Assembly (NCBI GenBank): GCA_024220525.1 | Contig: JAMYWO010000181.1 | Span: 1-45,055 of the forward strand | Length of the DNA: 45,055 bases | Reading direction: 5' to 3' | DNA from: Cochliopodium minus | Lineage: Eukaryota; Discosea; Himatismenida; Cochliopodiidae | Shown: piece by piece, positions 12,649 to 23,302 of the stretch | How positions within the stretch are numbered: the first letter of the stretch is position 1 | How the letters are laid out: every line of letters starts with the position of its first letter | Position numbers and translations under genes: made by a program | The notes under the pieces: generated by a model | Told to the model about the DNA's origin: nothing | Seen by the model: only the letters and a program-made list of their open reading frames with translations | Databases searched by the model: none

Positions 12649-14855
12649 ATGATTCCAAATTCATCAGGTAATTCAAGTTTATCGATGCACAACATCTTCC
12701 AGAAAGGTAAAAAAAAAAATATTTTTATTCAAAATTTTATATTCATACCTATGAAAATCTTTGTGTAAGAAAATGGAGATGTTTATTCTTTTGGGAACAA
12801 TTTGTTTGGACAATGTGGAACAGGAAATGAAGATATGGTTTCATCGCCCACCAAAATAATGAATAACCCAAACATTAAATCAATTATCCTTGGGGATTTT
12901 ACTTCATTTTATATTGAAAGTGAATCTCTTTGAATTAATATTTTATCAAAAGTATAATTTTTAATTATTTTCGACAATAGGAAATGGAGATTTGTATGGT
13001 TGTGGTAAAGAAATTTTTTATTGAATAATTTTATGCTTTAAAATCTTTATTTTCAAATTTAATAAATAGGAAGAATTAACTTTGGAAAGAATGAGAAATT
13101 TATAAAAGAGAATCTCTTAACATTTATTTTTATTTGCTCCAATGTTAAGCAAGTGGCACCCCACGAAAAATTTTCTTTGATACTCAAAAGTTAAAAATAC
13201 AATTTTTTTATTGCAAATTTCTTTGAATTATTTTTCATTTATTTTTTAATTTCCTTTGATAATTTTTTTTTTTTTATAAAGATGATGGGAAAGTATGTCT
13301 CCTAAGTGAAATATTTGAAGAAAAAATTGATAATGTGGTTTCTTTGTCAAGTGGGAATGATCATTTTTTATTTTTGAAAGGTAATTCATTATAAAATAAT
13401 AATTTTAATTTTCAAATTTGTTTAATAAAAATTTTTTTTTTTTTTTAATTTTTATTATTTTAAAAGATTAAAATTTTTTAAGAAGTATTAATATTTTTTT
13501 TAAAATGATTCAGAAAATGGAGAAGTATGGGTGATGGGATCAAATGAAAATGGAGAATGTGGATTGAAAGGAGATAAAAAAATAGAAAAACCCACATTTT
13601 TATTTTTGGACAAAAACATTATTTCTGTTTCTTGTGGATATGACACATCCTTTATTTTAACAAGTAAAATGAATACATTTTTTAAACTAAAAATTTAATT
13701 AAATTTAATAAAATTCAAAAAAAAATAATTTTAATTAAATAAAGGAGATGACAAAGGAAATACAGTTTTGAAATGTTTTGGTTTTAATGAATATGGAGAA
13801 TTGGGATTGGGTCATAATAATCCTCAATTTGGAATTGCTTCCATTGATTTTATTCCGAATATTTCGTCATTTCATTGTGGATCTGCACATTCTTTAATAT
13901 TAACTTGTAAATTATTTTATTCTTATTTTTGTATTTAATTTTTATTATTTTTATTTTTTATTCTTATTTTAATTTTTAATTTTATTTTTTTCTTATTTTT
14001 ATTTTATTTTTTTATTTTTATTTTTTATTTATTTTTTTATTCTTATTTATTTTTTATTCTTATTTATTTTTTATTTTATTTTTTATTCATTTTATTTCTT
14101 ATTTTATTTTATTTTATTTGTTATTTTGTAGCTGAAGGAGATGTTTATGGATGTGGATTGAATAATTATGGTCAACTTCCTTTTGGAATTGATGAATTGA
14201 AATCTTCTTTTACAAAAACAAGTCTTTCCAACATTTCTATTATTACAACTGGATTCGAGAATTCTGTTTTTGTCAACAGTAAGAAATTTTGAAATTTTTT
14301 TTTTTTAATTAAAAGATCAATAGTTTGATCAAAATTTTTTCTTGTTTTGTTTTTATTTAAATACATTGATTTATTTTTTGAAAAATTTTAGCTCATTCTT
14401 TTTATTTTATTTTTTATTAGCGTGATTCGAAATAATCTAATTTTGATTATTTTCTTCTCTTCCTTTCACTATTTACTTACTATTATTTTTAGAAAAGAAA
14501 GAAATATTTATTTATGGGAATAACAATTATGGTCAAATGGGTAAAGGAAATGAAGAAGGCCAAGTTTTATTTAAACTTGATTTTGATGATTTAAAACTAA
14601 TACAAGGACACCAAATCATAACTGTAATAATTTTAATAAATTTTAAAAAATGATTGAATATTTAAAATTTGAAATTTGTTGAAAAATTAGGTTTGGTCAA
14701 CAGACAACCACAAATTATTTGGGAAAGAGTTCAAGGAAAGAGTTTTTATTTTCTTGTTGTGTTTGAAACATTCCAAAGAGTTGTTTTCAAACAAAATCAA
14801 ACTTCCAAAACCTCTCCAACACATCATAATCAATTTATCTATTTGTCAAAAATAA
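12649..14855 (+). CDS. RCC1-repeat protein B (complete, 10 exons)
   Basis: This is the only RCC1-family gene in the window with all ten exons, and it defines the family. It starts 115 bp after BiP. Exon 1 is a leader ending MHNIFQK. Exon 3 is a 24-nt microexon (12981-13004) encoding NGDLYGCG. Exons 2 and 4-9 carry RCC1 blades (SFGNNLFGQCGTG, MGSNENGECGL, FGFNEYGELGLGH, GCGLNNYGQL, IYGNNNYGQMGKG). Exon 10, after an intron ending at about 14690, encodes a non-RCC1 C-terminal module with FIFLLCLKHSKEL and NKIKLPKPLQHIIINLS, shared with E and in pieces with F and G. Apart from the last, which is phase 0, introns are phase 1, so exons could be exchanged or lost without breaking the frame. The role is unknown; RCC1 propellers serve as GEFs, ubiquitin-ligase substrate receptors or adaptors. 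Confidence 0.88.
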
Positions 14856-14875
14856 AATCAATTAAATAATAATTG

Positions 14876-14890
14876 AAAAAAAAAAAAATC
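14876..14890 (-). terminator. RNA polymerase III terminator of tRNA-Asp
   Basis: On the minus strand the tRNA is followed at once by a run of T residues (plus-strand A run 14877-14888), the standard Pol III stop signal. Confidence 0.75.
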
Positions 14891-14962
14891 TCTCCCGCCG
14901 GGACTTGAACCCGGATCGTCCGCGTGACAGGCGGAAATACTAACCACTTATACTACAGGAGA
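14891..14962 (-). tRNA. trnD-GUC: tRNA-Asp (anticodon GTC)
   Basis: The 72-nt minus-strand sequence folds as a cloverleaf. The acceptor arms TCTCCTG and CGGGAGA pair with one G-T. The D arm holds AGTGGTTAGTA, which is the A box. The anticodon loop CTGTCAC gives GTC. The T arm has GGTTCAAGTCC, which is the B box. There is no intron and CCA is not encoded. It closely resembles other eukaryotic tRNA-Asp genes. It lies in the short spacer between RCC1 genes B and C on the opposite strand. Confidence 0.96.
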
Positions 14963-15159
14963 TTTAATGCTTTTTATTAATTTTTTATACTAACTATAAT
15001 TATTATAAGAAATAGATTCAACTTTACTTTGTTTATTTTTAAATTTTGGTAAAAATATCCAAACAATGACAAAAAGTTCTTTAATTTCATTCATTTTATT
15101 AATGTATTTGAAGTTATAAATATAAATATAAAAAATAAAAAAGCTTGGTTTACATAAAG

Positions 15160-16780
15160 ATGTCCAATTTTTCAAAACATAATTTCTTCCAAAAAGGTAG
15201 AATCGATTTATTAATAGTTATGTTTATATTTTTTAGTAATTTTGTTTAAAGAAAATGGAGATGTTTATTCTTTTGGAAATAATTTATATGGACAATGTGG
15301 AGGATCAGATGATTCGATCATTATCTTAATCCCCACAAAAATAATGAACAATCCAAATATCAAATCGATAATCACAGGAGAATTTAGTTCTTTTTACATT
15401 GAGAGTATTTATCATTTATTTAATTTTTAATTCATTTTTCTAACGTGCTTTTAAAAAACAAAGGAAATGGTGATTTATATGCATGTGGTAAATAAATAAT
15501 TTATATTCATTTTTTTTTAAATTAATTATTCAAATTTTTTGAAAAGGAAAAAACAAAGATGGGCAGTTGGGAATTGATGATGAACGTAGTTTTTTCTCCC
15601 AATTTACTTTTGTTTGTTCGAATGTTAAGAAAGTTTCAGCAACAGAAAGATTTTCTTTGATGCAAAAAGGCAAAAAAAAAAAAAACTTTTTCTTAAAAAG
15701 AACTTTTTTTTTTTCATTTAAAATTTTAATTGAAGATGATGGGAAAATATTCTGGAATGGAAGCAATACTCATTTAAATAAGAGAGCTTTAAATTTTGAA
15801 GAAATTAAAATAGAAAATATTGTTTCCTTCTCTTGTGGTTTTTATCATTGTTTATTTTTGAAAGGTAAATAATCTTTTTTTTTTTTTTTAAATGATAATT
15901 TTAATTTAAATTGTTTCATATGTTTTTTTATAACTAGATAATGGAGAAGTGTGGGTTATGGGATCCAATGAAAAAGGACAATGTGGTTTCGAAAATGAAA
16001 AGGATGTTGTTGATTCTCCCACTCTTTTATTGACTGACAAAAAAATATTTTCTATTTGCTGTGGAAGTGAATCTTCTTTCATTTTGACAAGTAAAATTTT
16101 TAAAAAAACCCTGAAAAAAAATAAAATAAACAGAAATAATGAAAAAAAGGAGATGACAAAGGAAATACAGTTTTAAAATGTTTTGGTTGCAATGCTTATG
16201 GAGAATTGGGATTGCAACATAGTGATAATCAATTTGGTATTGTCATCATTGATTCTTTTCCGAATATTTCATCTATTCATTGTGGATCTGGTCATTCTTT
16301 CATTTTGACTAGTAAAATACAATATAAATTTCTTATTTTTAAATATCAGATTTTTATTTTTATTATTTTTTGAAGATTTTTTATTTGAAACTTTTTTTTT
16401 TTTTTTTTTTAATAAAAACCTTACTAATTGTTTTTTTTTTTTATTTTAAACTTTTTTTAGGTGAAGGAGATGTTTTTGGAAGTGGGTTAAATAATTTTGG
16501 CCAACTTGCTCTTGGAGAAGAAGATCAAAAAACAAAATATTTATACACTTTCACAAAAACCATTCTTTCAAACATTTCTCTCATCACAACTGGATACAAT
16601 CATTCCATTTTTGTTGATAGTTATAAAAAATTCTATTCTTATTTTTCATTTATTTTTTATATTTTATTTATTCATTTTTGTTATTTATATTTTATTTATT
16701 TTATTTATTTTTTTATTTTTTTATTTTTTATTTTTTATTTTTTATTTTTTATTTTTTATTTTTTATTTTTTATTTTTTAT
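15160..16780 (+). CDS. RCC1-repeat protein C, exons 1-8, cut at the N join
   Basis: The exon order matches gene B: leader MSNFSKHNFFQK, then ENGDVYSFGNNLYGQCGG, a 24-nt microexon (15464-15487, NGDLYACG), KNKDGQLGIDDE, an exon ending ILYLK/FLKG-type at about 15863, MGSNEKGQCGFEN, FGCNAYGELGLQH, and GSGLNNFGQLALG (about 16461-16617). The intron after exon 8 runs into a (T6A)n tract and the single N at 16781. Exons 9 and 10 are missing, so the C-terminal LPKPLQH module cannot be seen. Between exons 4 and 5 the putative intron (15670-15735, 66 nt) begins with GC, is a multiple of three and has no stop, so it could be translated instead of spliced. Confidence 0.85.
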
Positions 16781-16880
16781 NAAAAAATAAAAAATAAAAA
16801 ATAAAAAATAAAAAATAAAAAATAAAAAATAAAAAATAAAAATAAAAAAATAAAAAAATAAAAAATAAAAAAATTTTTAA
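16690..16880. repeat. Inverted (T6A)n / (A6T)n microsatellite around a single N
   Basis: To the left of the N at 16781 the sequence is T-rich with period 7 (TTTTTTA); to the right it is the reverse complement. The N therefore sits at the centre of a near-perfect palindrome between two converging, incomplete RCC1 genes (C plus, D minus). This looks like an assembly join in low complexity rather than a biological boundary. Confidence 0.85.
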
Positions 16881-16915
16881 ATAGAACAATAAAATAAAAA
16901 AAAAAATTCTTGAAC

Positions 16916-18824
16916 TTCCGAAAACGAACAAACTTCCATCATTTTTGTGGTAGAAACTTTGATGCAGAGAACATACAACCTTTTTTATGTCTGCGTCTTT
17001 CAAAATAAGTGTAGGAGTAGTAAATTTTGATTTTCCCTCCCCAAGTTGACCATAACTATTACTACCGAACCCAATCTAACAAAATGAAAAATAATTTGTT
17101 TAAAAAATTTAAAATTTATTAATAATTTATTTTAAAAAAAATTTTTGATTTTTTTTTTGATTTTTTATTATTCAATTTAAATTTTTAATTATTTTTTATT
17201 TTGTTTTTAAATACCAGTTCTCCATTTTTCTTTAAAATTAATGTGTGATCTCTCCCACAATTCACAGAGACAATCCCAGGATCATTTAGAAGTAAGGTAG
17301 GTTTTTTACTATTAACAAGAATTCCCAATCCTATTTGCCCAACTAATATTAAACGATGAAAATTTTTCGAAAAATTCAAAAAAATTAAAAAAATTTAAAA
17401 AAGATTAAAAAATAAAAAATTAAAAAATTAAAAAAATTAAAAAAATTTAAAAAAATTTTTTTTTTTATACTATTTACACATATTGTCTCCCATCACCAAC
17501 AAATCACCATTTTCTTTTAATATAAGAGCGAAATCTCTCCCACAACTGATAGATTTTATAGTTTTATCCTCTAAGAATTTTACTGGTTGATCACAGGAAA
17601 GCATATCTTCTATTCCAAGTTGTCCTAAATGTAAAAAAAAAAAAAAAAAAAAAAAAATCAAAATTTTGAAATTTAAAATTTTTCAAATAAAATAAAAAAA
17701 TACCATTAGAATTTGCTTTTTTAAAATTTTAATTATTTAAATTGAATTTAAAAAATAAAAAGAGTTTTTTTTTTACATCCAAAAGAATATACACTCCCAT
17801 CATTCTTTAAAACCATTGAAAACTCACCCCCACAATGAACAGACTTTATATTACTATCCTTCATCAAAACTTTTGGATCTGTAATTGTTTGTATTTTACC
17901 AACACCCAATTGTCCTAACAATAAAATTTTTATTTGTTGAAAAAATATTGGGAAAAAAAAAAAAATTAAAAAATTTATAAAAGAATGAATAAAAAATTTA
18001 TGAAACAATTTTTTTAAAAAATGTTAATTAAAAAATTATCAAAAAATTTGTTTTTTTGAATTAAAATTTGGAAAAAAAAATTCTACCATACATGTTATCC
18101 TAAAATAATTTTTATAATGAATTTTCTTTCATTATTTTTTTTTTTTTTACACCACTAACTTTTTATTAGAAAAATAAAAACTCTTTATAAAATGTTAATG
18201 AAATATTTATTATTACCTATCAACTCGCCATCTTTTGTCAGTAACATTGTGTGAAATAAACCACAGCTTATTTGTTTTAAATCTATGTTTTTGTTAAGCA
18301 AAACTAGACTTGATACATCCTCTGTGTCTCCCTTCCCAAGTTGTCCTGATTAATAAAAAAAATTAGTTGGAATAAATAAAAACAAAAAACAACAAATTGT
18401 TCAGAAAAAAAATGTGTACCATATACATTATATCTAAATTCAATTTTAAAAAAAATAATTTATTTTTTTATTTATTTTTTTAATCAAATATTTACCCACA
18501 TCCATATAGTTCATTTCCTATCAAAAAAAAAAAGATTAACTATTTGATTTGAATTAACATTATTTACCTATTTGATATAGGGTGTGATATCCTCCACTTG
18601 AAATTATCTTCACATCTTTGTTGTTCATCAAAAATGTGAGTTGATCCACCTCGTGAGAATTTCCTATCCCCAATTGCCCATAGCCATTCGCTCCACAGAC
18701 ATATATATCTCCATTATCTATCCATATTGAAGTGATTTAAGATTTGAATTTAATAAAGTTTTTCTATTTTTTAAATCCGAAATATACCATAATATAACAC
18801 TGTATGATAAGCTAAATAACTCAT
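16916..18824 (-). CDS. RCC1-repeat protein D, microexon-rich, 3' end missing
   Basis: The gene starts at an ATG at 18824 (MSYLAYHTVLYYDNGDIYVC) and runs leftward to the palindrome at the N. At least seven RCC1 blades follow: CGANGYGQLGIG, GYNVYGQLGKG, SGDNMYGQLGVG, GSNSNGQLGIE, MGDNMFGQIGLG, FGSNSYGQLGEG and a partial one at VFGSS. Several blade motifs are assembled only by splicing in microexons: 22 nt (18517-18496), 14 nt (18433-18420), 8 nt (18158-18151), 13 nt (18099-18087) and 12 nt (17715-17704), each flanked by AG and GT and each restoring the frame and the consensus G-x-N-x-x-GQLG. It differs from A, B and C in leader and exon layout, so it is a separate subfamily. The last visible exon ends at 16916; what follows is lost at the join. 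Confidence 0.82.
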
Positions 18825-19253
18825 TCTGAATCTAATTTATTTTTCTTATTTCAAATTTGAAACGATTTTTTTTTTATTTGTGAAAAATTTACTCAAAATG
18901 AAAATGATTCTCAAATGGAGTTACTTTTTAGAATTAAAAGAAAAAGTTTCGTAAAGAGATATATTGATTTACTCCAGCTAAAGAATTGAATCTTTCTTAA
19001 TGGGTTTAAGTTCACTACACAAATATTTTTTTTGATTAAAATTAAAAAAAAAGCCACATCATCTTGTTTTTAAAACTTTTTCTTTTTTTTTGTTTTGAAA
19101 GCTCTTTCATTTCAAAACTTTATTTAGAAAGTTTTTAAACTTGTTTGTTATCTTTTAAAAATAATTTAGAAATCAAAATTTTTAAGTTCTTGTATCTTTC
19201 AAAATGAAAACAATTTTTCAATTATTTTTTATTTTGTAAAATAAAAATAAAAA
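18825..19253. promoter_or_regulatory. Divergent intergenic region between RCC1-D and the SET gene
   Basis: The 429 bp separate the start codons of two divergent genes. The region is A/T rich and I find no coding frame or named motif in it. Promoters of both genes are presumed to lie here. Confidence 0.35.
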
Positions 19254-20896
19254 ATGGAATATCTTCCTTTAATATCTGATAGAAACAAAGATAATGAGAT
19301 ACATCATCTCATCTTTTATCATTCTTTCAAAGATTTCAATGAATATCTTAATAATAAAAATATCAAAGAAAAAAAATCCCTGTTCAATTTTCCTGATCCA
19401 AAATATGGATTATATCCATTGCATTTGGCCACCATCAAAGAAGATTTTGATATGATCAAATTGATAATAAAGAGTGGACTGATAGATTTGAATTCTCTGG
19501 ATAGATTCGGCTGCAATTCTTTGCATTTTGCATCATTGAATGGGAATAAGAAAATGATAGATTATTACATCAAAAAAGGAGCAGATGAAAATATAAAAAA
19601 TAAATTTGGCGGCAAAATTCAAATTATATAAAAATTTTTTTTGATTTTAAAAAAAAAAATTTTAGGAATTTATAAAGATATTTTAGAACAAGTTCATAGT
19701 CAAAAAACCAAAATTTTTTTTAGTGAAGATCTTGTAAAAAACAATGAACCCAATTTCATTGAAAATGACCTTGTTGTGTGTAAAAAAGATTGGGTAGAAA
19801 TGTGGAGATATTATAATATAGATGAAGAAAAAATTTTGAAAGAGTGGGAATTTGAGCTTAAAAAAAATTATGAAATTTTCAAAAATAAATCAACAAAACC
19901 CAAATTAATTCTGAAACAAAATGATTTTGTTGGCCATTATCTTGTTAGTGGAGAAAAAATAGGTAAAGGCGAAATTGTAGAGGAATATTTAGGGGAGATT
20001 AATAAGGAGAAAAGAAATGAGAAAATAAAAGATTTTAATCAGAGAATTAATTCTCTAATGTTTGATGTTGATTGGCACAAAAATCTTTTTTATTTGTCTC
20101 ATCCCCAAACTGACTATATTATGAACGAAATTGATTCCTTCGATTACAGAAGCCTAATGGTAAGAATTAATTTCTTTATTTAAAATTAATTTTTGAAATT
20201 ATTTTGTTTAAAATAATTATCTTTTTAAAATTGATTTACTACTCTTTTATTAGTCTATGGTTTCTTCTTCTTTTCCAAATTTAATAGTTGTGAATTTAAA
20301 ATATTGCAAAGGAATAAAAAATAGGAGTGTTTTTGTTGCAACAGAAGATATTGAAGAGGGAGTGAGTTTTCATTTCCGAATTTTTACAATTTTATTTTTT
20401 TATTCTTTTCTGTCTTAAATAAAAAAAATAGGAGATTTTATCATTTGATTATGGAGATCATGAAGTTAAAAAAATGAATTATTATGAAATGAGAAATGAA
20501 GAAATGTTCAGATTTTTTAAGAGTAACTCTGAAGAGGATCTCATAGAAAGTCTTTTCATCGATTATGACGAAGAAACAATCGATCTCAAAAAAATGTTAG
20601 AAATAATAGGTTTTCAATCAAAATTGAAATATATCCTTACTACTCCTTCTTCCATGCTAAATTTAATCTTGGAAAATGTTATATCTCTTGGTAATGTGAA
20701 GAGTTTGTTTAAAGAATTTTCAATGAAAAAAAGTTGGCAATACAAATTTTTCTTGGAAATTAAAAATCTGCTTGAAAAGGCAGAAAATCTCGAAAATAAC
20801 AACAAAAAAATTGAAATAAAAAAAACCCTTAAAAAATCAATGGGAAAAAAGACAATTTATGAAATAATTAAAATAATAGAAAACTTTTTTAAATAA
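19254..20896 (+). CDS. Ankyrin-repeat + SET-domain protein
   Basis: Four exons (19254-19611, 19666-20159, 20254-20361, 20432-20896) give 474 residues. Residues about 50-120 form two ankyrin repeats (GLYPLHLATIKEDFDMIKLI; GCNSLHFASLNGNKKMIDYY). The SET domain follows at about residues 190-330: GEKIGKGEIVEEYLGEI is the N-terminal SET strand and VFVATEDIEEGEILSFDYGD is the C-terminal part with the catalytic-tyrosine region. SET proteins methylate lysines with S-adenosylmethionine. The usual NHSC(x)PN motif is replaced by RSLMSMVSSSFPNL, so the Asn-His pair is missing and activity is uncertain. The C-terminal 150 residues are Lys-rich and helical. The first intron (19612-19665) starts with GC, not GT; splicing there gives KFGGIYKDIL. 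Confidence 0.8.
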
Positions 20897-20933
20897 ATAC
20901 AAATAAATTTTTTTATTTTTATTTATTTTTTGT

Positions 20934-22625
20934 TCATTTTTTTTGTTTTTTTACATCATTATCATTATTAATGTTCTCACTTTTAGTTTTTTTTCTTTCG
21001 TTCAAAAAAATTGAAATATCTTTTTGGTCATGTGGCAGGACTTGTCTCACATTGATGTTAATTCTATTGTTTTGGAGGTAATCCAGCAAAAAGGGCTCAA
21101 TATCGTTGTTTGGTTCCATCTTAAGAAATGGAGAAGAGCTTTTCAAAACAATAGGGACTCCATGATAAGCTAACCGGCTTTTCCCTTTTAAAAAAAAAAT
21201 GAAAAAATAAAAAATAAATAATAAAAAATACCAAAATAAAATAAAGTTAAAAAAATTTTAATATTTAAATGAAAATAATTTAATATAATAGATCAAAAAA
21301 TTTTTAGATTTTATTATTTTTAATAAAAAATGAAATTAAAAATAATAAAAAAAACTAATTTAAACCACATTTTAAAAATAAATAAAAAAAAATTACCACT
21401 CATAACCACACAATCACCACTATTCACCAATACAGACAAAGGAGATTTATCCTTACTCAAACCAACCTGAAAGACGGCAGAACTTCCAATAGAAGCAGAA
21501 ATGATGGGGAAATCACAAAATTCCGCATCATCCTGATGAGCACACAAAGTGGAGGTGGAGGTATAGAAGTTAACGATAGCAGCTTGAGGCTTGTAATTGT
21601 CAATGTTGATCATGGAGGAGACTTTTTGCATGTATTCTCCGAGATTTTTCGGGAATTGAACGTTGTCTTCTTTTTCTGAGGAGTAAGTTCTTTCTGTCCA
21701 ATTGTATTGATATCCTAAAGTGGCCCTTTTTTAAAAAAAATGAATGAAATCAATGAAAAATTGAATTTAAAAAAAAAAAAATTGTATTAAATACAAAAAT
21801 TAAAATTATAAAATTATTTTATTTTTTCTTTTCAAATCGTAACATTTTTTAATTTAAACAATTTATTAAAATATAGCAAAGATATTGCTGAAAAAATTTC
21901 GAAATTTAAAATTAAGTAAAAAAAAAAATTATAAATAATGATAATCAATTGTTTAAAACAAACTCATTGTTTTAAACTTGTTAAATTAAATATTGTCATG
22001 ATTTTAGAAACTATTCATTTATTTTTACCATCTTAATGAATTTAAAATTTTTGTGGGGTTCATGTCTTTGGAGTGTATCTGTTTTCTCAGTTGTTCCTTT
22101 GTTTTATTTTTCGAATATTCAACGGATTTCCCAAACACGTCCTTCAATGTTTCTACATCGTGTGTTGTGGTAAGATTTGTTTTGTTGGGTGGATTAATGT
22201 AGTTGAACAGACATTCCTTTGACCAGTTTATTTGTTCTGATAATTTAAAAAAAAAAATTCGAACAAAATTAATTTTCTGATAATTTTTATTTGGACTTTA
22301 TAAAAAGATATACCCTTTATATCCATCAGATTTTCTATATAATAGAACCCTAATTTTCTTTTCAAATTTAATATCATTTATTTTCTCAATTATATTCTAT
22401 AAACAATTTATATCTTTTTGTTATTAGTTTATTTTTCTATATGATGAGACCTTCCAATTCATTAAATTGATAAATATTGATCTTCCTTTCTTCATCCACT
22501 ATTATTTCTTTGAAAAGAGACATCTCTTCTTTATATCTCTCCGAATCAGATGTATTAATAACAAAAGCAGGCAATTTATTATTCTTCTTATAATATGATT
22601 TTACTTCTTTCTCACTATCTCTCAT
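20934..22625 (-). CDS. ALKBH1: AlkB-family Fe(II)/2-oxoglutarate dioxygenase, ALKBH1 type
   Basis: About six exons run leftward from the ATG at 22625 to a TGA at 20934. ALKBH1 demethylates nucleic acids (tRNA m1A and related marks), using Fe(II), O2 and 2-oxoglutarate. The core is VNFYTSTSTLCAHQDDAEF, with H-x-D as the first two iron ligands, then SASIGSSAVFQVGLSKD, NSGDCVVMSGKSRLAYHGVP with the distal iron-binding His, and NRININVRQVLP, which carries the 2-oxoglutarate-binding Arg. SLRWATLGYQYNWTER matches the ALKBH1 segment LRW...GY.YNW, which separates it from other AlkB members. Splice sites in the N-terminal part were chosen to fit that family pattern (exon joins at about 22450/22345 and 22315/22240). 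It diverges from the secreted-protein gene at 22672, with 46 bp between start codons. Confidence 0.88.
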
Positions 22626-22671
22626 TATGAGGGATTATATACAATCAATTTTTTTATATTTAAAAAAAAAA
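22626..22671. promoter_or_regulatory. 46-bp spacer between divergent start codons
   Basis: ALKBH1 starts at 22625 on minus and the secreted-protein gene at 22672 on plus. Both 5' UTRs and the promoters must be very short or overlap the neighbouring gene. The spacer is A/T rich with an A run directly before the plus-strand ATG, a context seen at other starts here (BiP, 23303). Confidence 0.4.
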
Positions 22672-23174
22672 ATGAAGACTTTCTCTTTATTCATCTTCTT
22701 CCTTTTGTTCTTATTTAATTCTTTGCAATCTGAGGATGTATATCTTGGTTTGACATTCTATAGCGACTCGAATTGTACCCAATTCGAATATAATTTTAAT
22801 TGTACACAATCAGAATGTAAAAATAAAATTTGAAAGGATGCAGTACATTGAATACAACCAATTTAATAACAATATATTGTCAATTTTAAAAAATATTTTA
22901 AATAAATTCAAATTCTGCTTTTTATTTTTAAATAGGTTGTGATTTAGAAAATAATGCCTCGATTGAACTTTTTCCTTCTAAATTTGGATGGGTCGGAAAC
23001 TCATATTCTAATAGCGACAAGTGTGGTGGGCAAGCCGTACCATTTTCCGCTCAAAAAGGTACTTGTTCCAACTTTGCTTCTGTTTCATACATTAAAGTGG
23101 TTGTATTTTCTTCTTCAACTTTTCTTTCATTTTGTTCGTTGTTGGTCATCATTTCTGTATTATTAAATTTTTAA
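22672..23174 (+). CDS. Small secreted or membrane-anchored Cys-containing protein
   Basis: Two exons (22672-22816, 22936-23174) give 127 residues. The N-terminus is a signal peptide (MKTFSLFIFFLLFLFNSLQS). The mature part has several Cys residues (CTQFEYNFNCTQSECC, KCGGQ, GTCSN) and two Asn-Cys-Thr sites that could be N-glycosylated. The last about 30 residues (VVFSSSTFLSFCSLLVIISV plus LLNF) are hydrophobic and end at the stop without a basic tail, which suits a GPI-attachment signal or a C-terminal membrane anchor. I do not recognise the family. The ATG at 22672 was preferred over 22627 because the signal peptide starts there. Confidence 0.65.
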
Positions 23175-23302
23175 AATAACAATTAAAAAAGTTTTTACAA
23201 AAAAAAAACTTTTTCAGAGAAATGATTTTTTTTTTTTTTTTACTTGCCAAAAAAATAAAAAATTGACAATCCTTTCAAAAATAAATAAAAAAAAAAAAAA
23301 AA

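Noticed and set aside
16370-17003. ORFs on both strands rich in Phe/Tyr/Leu/Ile around the N
   Set aside because: They translate the T-rich microsatellite and intron sequence; only the RCC1 exons at their ends are real coding sequence.
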